From JBDREF01 sp043820045 (lineage in GTDB: Bacteria; Planctomycetota; Phycisphaerae; Sedimentisphaerales; Anaerobacaceae), in NCBI GenBank assembly GCA_043820045.1, contig JBDREF010000463.1:1-34703 (forward strand): a stretch of 34,703 bases of DNA. The letters run 5' to 3'. The stretch's first letter is position 1. Every line of letters begins with the position of its first letter. A program made the translations under genes and the position numbers. Shown one piece after another: positions 31,282-34,703 of this stretch. The notes under the pieces were generated by a model. It saw only the letters and a program-made list of their open reading frames with translations, did not search any database and was not told the DNA's origin.

Positions 31282-32727
31282 ATGACATTCTCGAATAGAG
31301 TCTCATACATACATAATCTCCAGGTCAGGCACTATTGTCTCGAAGCTCCTTTTGATCCTCCTGAGGCGTATCCGGAGCTGGCCTCGATGGGCGAGACGAA
31401 TGAAGCTAACCTGGTCTATCCGATGGTTCGCGACCTGCTGCAACAGCTTGGGCTGGACCATGAGAACATCGGAACCGCGAAATGGAATCCCTTTGCCGAT
31501 ATCATCGGGCCGGGAGATAAGGTGCTGATCAAGCCCAATCTGGTCACGCACGAGCATTTTCTGGGCAGAGAGGCTCTCTACAGTACGGTGGTTCACGGCT
31601 CCGTCATAAGACCTGTTATCGATTATGTGTATAAGGCGCTGCAGGGAAGAGGTTCGGTGATCATAGCTGACAACCCGCTCGAAAGGGCCGATTTTCAATC
31701 TCTGATGGAGTTTACTGGAATTCAGCAGTTGGTGGATAAGCTCGTCCAGAGAGGCTACAGGGGCCTTGAAGTGATAGATCTGCGTCCCAGGATATTGAAA
31801 GAGGACAGGCGAGGCAATTTCTATCACGAGAGACTTCCGGGAGATCCGTTAGGCTATGTTGATGTAGATTTGGGCAAGGATAGCCTTTTTGCCGAATTCG
31901 ATGACGACCCCGATGTACACTATTATACCCTTGCAGACCCAACAGTGGATCACATGGACCCAAAATGCGTGCGGGAAAGTCTCACCGACAAGTATCATAA
32001 TTCATCGACGCATACATACATTGTTTCAAAGACCATCCTGGATGCTGATGTTATCATCAATGTGGCCAAGTTGAAAAGTCATTGCAAGGCGGGTGTGAGT
32101 CTGACATTGAAAAACATGATTGGCATGGTTTATCAAAAGGACTGCATGCCTCACCATCGCCCCGGGCCTCCGCCCAAAGGTGATTCGTTTCCTCAGTATC
32201 CGGCGTCACACTATGTTGCCTCGAGGAAATTGTACCGCACTTTGAGAAAATGGTTTCACATACATCGCGTCCCTGGTTTCAGGTCTTTCAGAAATATCCT
32301 CCAAAAGAACAAGATACTGATTGGCCAGCACACCGAGCACGGAAACTGGAAAGGCAACGATACAATCTGGAGGACCGTTCTTGATTTGAACAGGATAGCG
32401 GCTTATGCGGACAAGGCCGGCAAAATGCAGGATACTCCGCAGAGGAGGCAATTCGGACTGGTGGACGGCATCGTCTCGCAGCAGGGCGAGGGGCCCATGG
32501 CGGGCAAATCGGTTCCGACGTCCATTATCGTTGGAGGACTCAATCCGGTGCTGGTCGATGCCCTGGCAGTCAAAGCCGTCGGATTGGATTATCGGTTATT
32601 CAAGTCTGTGGCGAGAGCACCGGGAATAGACAGGTGGAAGCTCATGGGCGATAGTGAGCCAGATCTGTCTTTTCCGGATATTGAGTTGCCGAATATTGGA
32701 TTCGAACTTCCGAGAGGATGGCGTTAG
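31282..32727 (+). CDS. DUF362 domain protein
   Basis: This 481-aa protein shows the features of the DUF362 family: KVLIKPNLV (about 80-88), NVAKLKSHCKAGVSLTLKNMIG near 259, and FGLVDGIVSQQGEGPMAG near 391. The function of the family is not established; some members carry ferredoxin-type clusters, but no CxxCxxC set is seen here. It begins at ATG 31282 with AAGGA very close upstream. It stops just before the asparagine-synthetase-like gene (2 nt apart with the chosen start), so the two are likely to act together. Membership of a glycan cassette is clear from position; the reaction is unknown. Confidence 0.83.
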   Translation: MTFSNRVSYIHNLQVRHYCLEAPFDPPEAYPELASMGETNEANLVYPMVRDLLQQLGLDHENIGTAKWNPFADIIGPGDKVLIKPNLVTHEHFLGREALYSTVVHGSVIRPVIDYVYKALQGRGSVIIADNPLERADFQSLMEFTGIQQLVDKLVQRGYRGLEVIDLRPRILKEDRRGNFYHERLPGDPLGYVDVDLGKDSLFAEFDDDPDVHYYTLADPTVDHMDPKCVRESLTDKYHNSSTHTYIVSKTILDADVIINVAKLKSHCKAGVSLTLKNMIGMVYQKDCMPHHRPGPPPKGDSFPQYPASHYVASRKLYRTLRKWFHIHRVPGFRSFRNILQKNKILIGQHTEHGNWKGNDTIWRTVLDLNRIAAYADKAGKMQDTPQRRQFGLVDGIVSQQGEGPMAGKSVPTSIIVGGLNPVLVDALAVKAVGLDYRLFKSVARAPGIDRWKLMGDSEPDLSFPDIELPNIGFELPRGWR

Positions 32728-32729
32728 GT

Positions 32730-34604
32730 ATGGGAGGTTGGGTCACTGCGATTGGAATTGGGGCCGATTTCGAGGACCGTTTGCGCAGGTTCAGAGAAAT
32801 GTTCAGCGTCGATGGAGTGCCGGAGCTTCGAGTAGAAACACATACGCATTCAAATCGTGCCAGAACAATCGCGTGGGCATGGAATCGCTTCAGAGTTCCG
32901 GATGTGTACATTAAGAAGGCAGACGACGGGATATCGATTGTTCTGTGCGGCGTGATCACCGGTTTGGGCCGTTTTGGAACTCTACCGGGCAGTCAGGAAA
33001 TCACCGCCGCTCTGGTACTGAGACTCTGGATTGAGCACGGCAGCGATTTGATAAAAGCATTGAACGGGTCCTTTAGCTGTCTGTTTCACGATCAGAAGAA
33101 AAATGTGACAACGTTATACACCGACCGGTTCGCCTCGAGGCCTGTCTGGTTTACAAAAGAGGGCAATGTGTGGCTGGCAGGTGATCTTCCTTCCGCCATA
33201 GCTGCTCTTAAGACGAGCAATCCAAAGATTGATCCGGCCGGGTTGTGGTCTCTGCTTCATACCGGAAGGCATGTAGGTACGCACGGCCTTTATCATCAGA
33301 TGCGTTGTTTGCAGGCCGGAGGGCAGGCAATTCTGTCTGACTCTACGCAGGCAAATGTGACTAAGTGGAGGCAAAGGAGATACGCTCCTGACAATGCGAT
33401 TAAGACTCGCGAGTGGGGGGCACAGATTGCAGGAGTCCTGAAGGAATCGGGCCGCAGATATCGAAAAGTATGTGGAACGCCTTACATTTTTCTAAGCGGT
33501 GGCCTTGATTCGAGAATTGCGGCGGCGGCTCTCGGTAAACCCTTGAACAGTGTCAGCTTTGCAAGCATGCCAAATGCCGAGACGCGGATTGCTTCTATGG
33601 TTTCGAAGGTTCTCGGAATTAAACATCAGACGATCATCAGGTCGCCGTACTGGTATCTTGATACTTTGGATGCGGCCGCATTGATAAGTTCCGGCAATTT
33701 CCTGACTTGCCACACACATTTTATTGTGCCGGCCGGTAATATAGCTTCACAAAACCCGGATGTTGAATTCTTACTCGGCGATCTTCTTGAGAACTTCAAC
33801 AAGCATTATTTCTCGCCGCGCAACGGTTTGGCTTTTACGTGTGACCCGCAGAGCCTGGTCGAAATAATGCATTCATCTGTGCCATATTCCATAAAGGACA
33901 CTCGCAGACTGGGCATCTTTCTACGAGAGGGCGTAAGGAAAAAAGTAGAGGGGGCGTACAGAGATGCGCTGAGTGAATACGCGAAATCTGTCGTGGATGT
34001 TTCCGATACGGATGCCGACCGGATGGATACATTCTTACGCTGGGCAGACGTCAGCATAACGCCGACTTTTAATATGATTACATGCCTGAGAGCTTTGGCA
34101 GGCGAGAGAAATATATTCTTCGACAACGAGGTGGACGAGATCAACCTGCGAATACCATCGACGTTAAGAGACGTGGGCGTCCTACACAAATGGACGTTGC
34201 GTAACTTGGGCAGGGTTCTGCCATTTGTCCCCGATGCTAACACGTTCCTGCCCCCGGCTTTCCCGAATGCCATTGGTGCGTTTGCAAAAAAGATACGTCC
34301 CGTGCTTGGTAAGATCAGGAGGGGGCCCGCTGCCGCTTCTAAGAGCAAGCCTGTGCTCCGAACATCAGGGTCGTGGGTCCTGATGCACCAGATGTATCGC
34401 AAGGATCCTTCGTACAAGGGGAAAATCGAAGAAATACTACATGATGCAGGCATTTTTTCGGATGAAGTCTTCGACTTACCACGCATCAGGCAGACATGGC
34501 AGGAGTACCTCGCCGGCAATACCGGGCTGCATACGGAGATAGAAGCACTGCTGTCCTTCGGAAAGCTGAATAAACTGCTCCCATGTGTGGGAATCGAGCT
34601 TTAG
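32730..34604 (+). CDS. Asparagine-synthetase-like protein lacking the glutaminase nucleophile
   Basis: This 624-aa protein resembles AsnB-type enzymes: an N-terminal Ntn-like domain (about 1-205, with LNGSFSCLFHD and YTDRFASRPVWF) and a C-terminal ATP-pyrophosphatase domain with the PP-loop SGGLDS at 256-261. In working class II amidotransferases residue 2 is the nucleophilic Cys (MCG); here the protein starts MGGW, so glutamine hydrolysis is not expected. ATG 32718 would start MALG and also lacks it. Such proteins in polysaccharide loci can amidate uronic acids; without the Cys this one may use free ammonia, another amine, or only adenylate its substrate. The start was set at 32730 because AGAGGA then lies about 12 nt upstream; ATG 32718 would overlap the DUF362 gene by 10 nt. 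Confidence 0.82.
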   Translation: MGGWVTAIGIGADFEDRLRRFREMFSVDGVPELRVETHTHSNRARTIAWAWNRFRVPDVYIKKADDGISIVLCGVITGLGRFGTLPGSQEITAALVLRLWIEHGSDLIKALNGSFSCLFHDQKKNVTTLYTDRFASRPVWFTKEGNVWLAGDLPSAIAALKTSNPKIDPAGLWSLLHTGRHVGTHGLYHQMRCLQAGGQAILSDSTQANVTKWRQRRYAPDNAIKTREWGAQIAGVLKESGRRYRKVCGTPYIFLSGGLDSRIAAAALGKPLNSVSFASMPNAETRIASMVSKVLGIKHQTIIRSPYWYLDTLDAAALISSGNFLTCHTHFIVPAGNIASQNPDVEFLLGDLLENFNKHYFSPRNGLAFTCDPQSLVEIMHSSVPYSIKDTRRLGIFLREGVRKKVEGAYRDALSEYAKSVVDVSDTDADRMDTFLRWADVSITPTFNMITCLRALAGERNIFFDNEVDEINLRIPSTLRDVGVLHKWTLRNLGRVLPFVPDANTFLPPAFPNAIGAFAKKIRPVLGKIRRGPAAASKSKPVLRTSGSWVLMHQMYRKDPSYKGKIEEILHDAGIFSDEVFDLPRIRQTWQEYLAGNTGLHTEIEALLSFGKLNKLLPCVGIEL

Positions 34605-34629
34605 CCCCACGGCAAGAGAACCCAAACAG

Positions 34630-34703
34630 ATGGCAAACAAAATCCTTTGGATAGCACCGAATATGAACCACTACAAAGTGAGGCAGTTGAATAAGCTGTC
34701 GTC
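34630..34703 (+). CDS. Glycosyltransferase family 4-like, N-terminal fragment
   Basis: Twenty-four codons from ATG 34630 run open to the window edge. They read MANKILWIAPNMNHYKVRQL and following, which resembles the first beta-strand of GT4-type enzymes (KILWIAPN, then a short helix). The position, 25 nt after the previous gene and in the same direction, fits continuation of the exopolysaccharide locus. There is too little sequence to be sure of the family. Confidence 0.6.
   Translation, partial: MANKILWIAPNMNHYKVRQLNKLS

Overview
The window looks like chromosomal DNA of a Planctomycetota bacterium, probably of the Phycisphaerae / Sedimentisphaerales type. This is inferred from gene style, not from a marker gene. 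The indicators are exported proteins with LamG-like and repeated Fn3-like modules carrying a YYWRIDEVN-type signature, an exported PQQ-propeller protein, a GH127 glycosidase, and a planctomycete-style flippase and sugar-phosphate transferase. No rRNA, tRNA, IS element or CRISPR array was found.

Region 1 (1-6777) holds two exported adhesion / carbohydrate-binding proteins on the minus strand: one cut by the window edge (1-1087) and one of 908 aa (3834-6560). Each has an almost identical promoter (TTGACG, 18-nt spacer, TAYAAAT) and a 170-180 nt leader with shared blocks, which suggests co-regulation. Between them a plus-strand pair overlaps by 8 nt: an ATP-grasp ligase and a membrane-anchored class I amidotransferase-like (peptidase C26) hydrolase. 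A strong GC hairpin separates the convergent genes.

Region 2 (7101-17288) starts with full-length single-chain purL. It is followed by genes for export-linked sugar metabolism: a PQQ-type beta-propeller protein and a GH127 (DUF1680) beta-L-arabinofuranosidase-like enzyme on the plus strand, then a PHP-domain phosphoesterase, an MBL-fold hydrolase and an SMP-30/gluconolactonase-like protein on the minus strand. Several carry signal peptides. The set looks like a small glycan or sugar-lactone utilisation island.

Region 3 (17747 to the right edge) is an exopolysaccharide / capsule locus, all on the plus strand. A consensus sigma-70-type promoter (TTGACA-17-TATAAT) lies about 560 nt before the first gene, so the operon has a long, partly structured leader. 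The order is Wza-like export lipoprotein, Wzc-like co-polymerase / BY-kinase, WecA-like sugar-phosphate transferase with a C-terminal extension, Wzx-like flippase, methyltransferase, a phosphoribosyltransferase-HAD fusion, GT2, two adjacent nucleotidyltransferase-fold proteins, GT9, DUF362 protein, an asparagine-synthetase-like protein lacking the Cys2 nucleophile, and the start of another glycosyltransferase. Base composition drops from GC-rich to more AT-rich inside the flippase gene, as expected where a conserved capsule backbone joins a variable serotype-like cassette.

The least explained part is 24877-34604. Its combination of PRTase-HAD fusion, tandem NTase-fold proteins, DUF362 and a Cys-less asparagine-synthetase homologue does not match a capsule pathway I can name. 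It is the best candidate here for undescribed glycan-modification chemistry.
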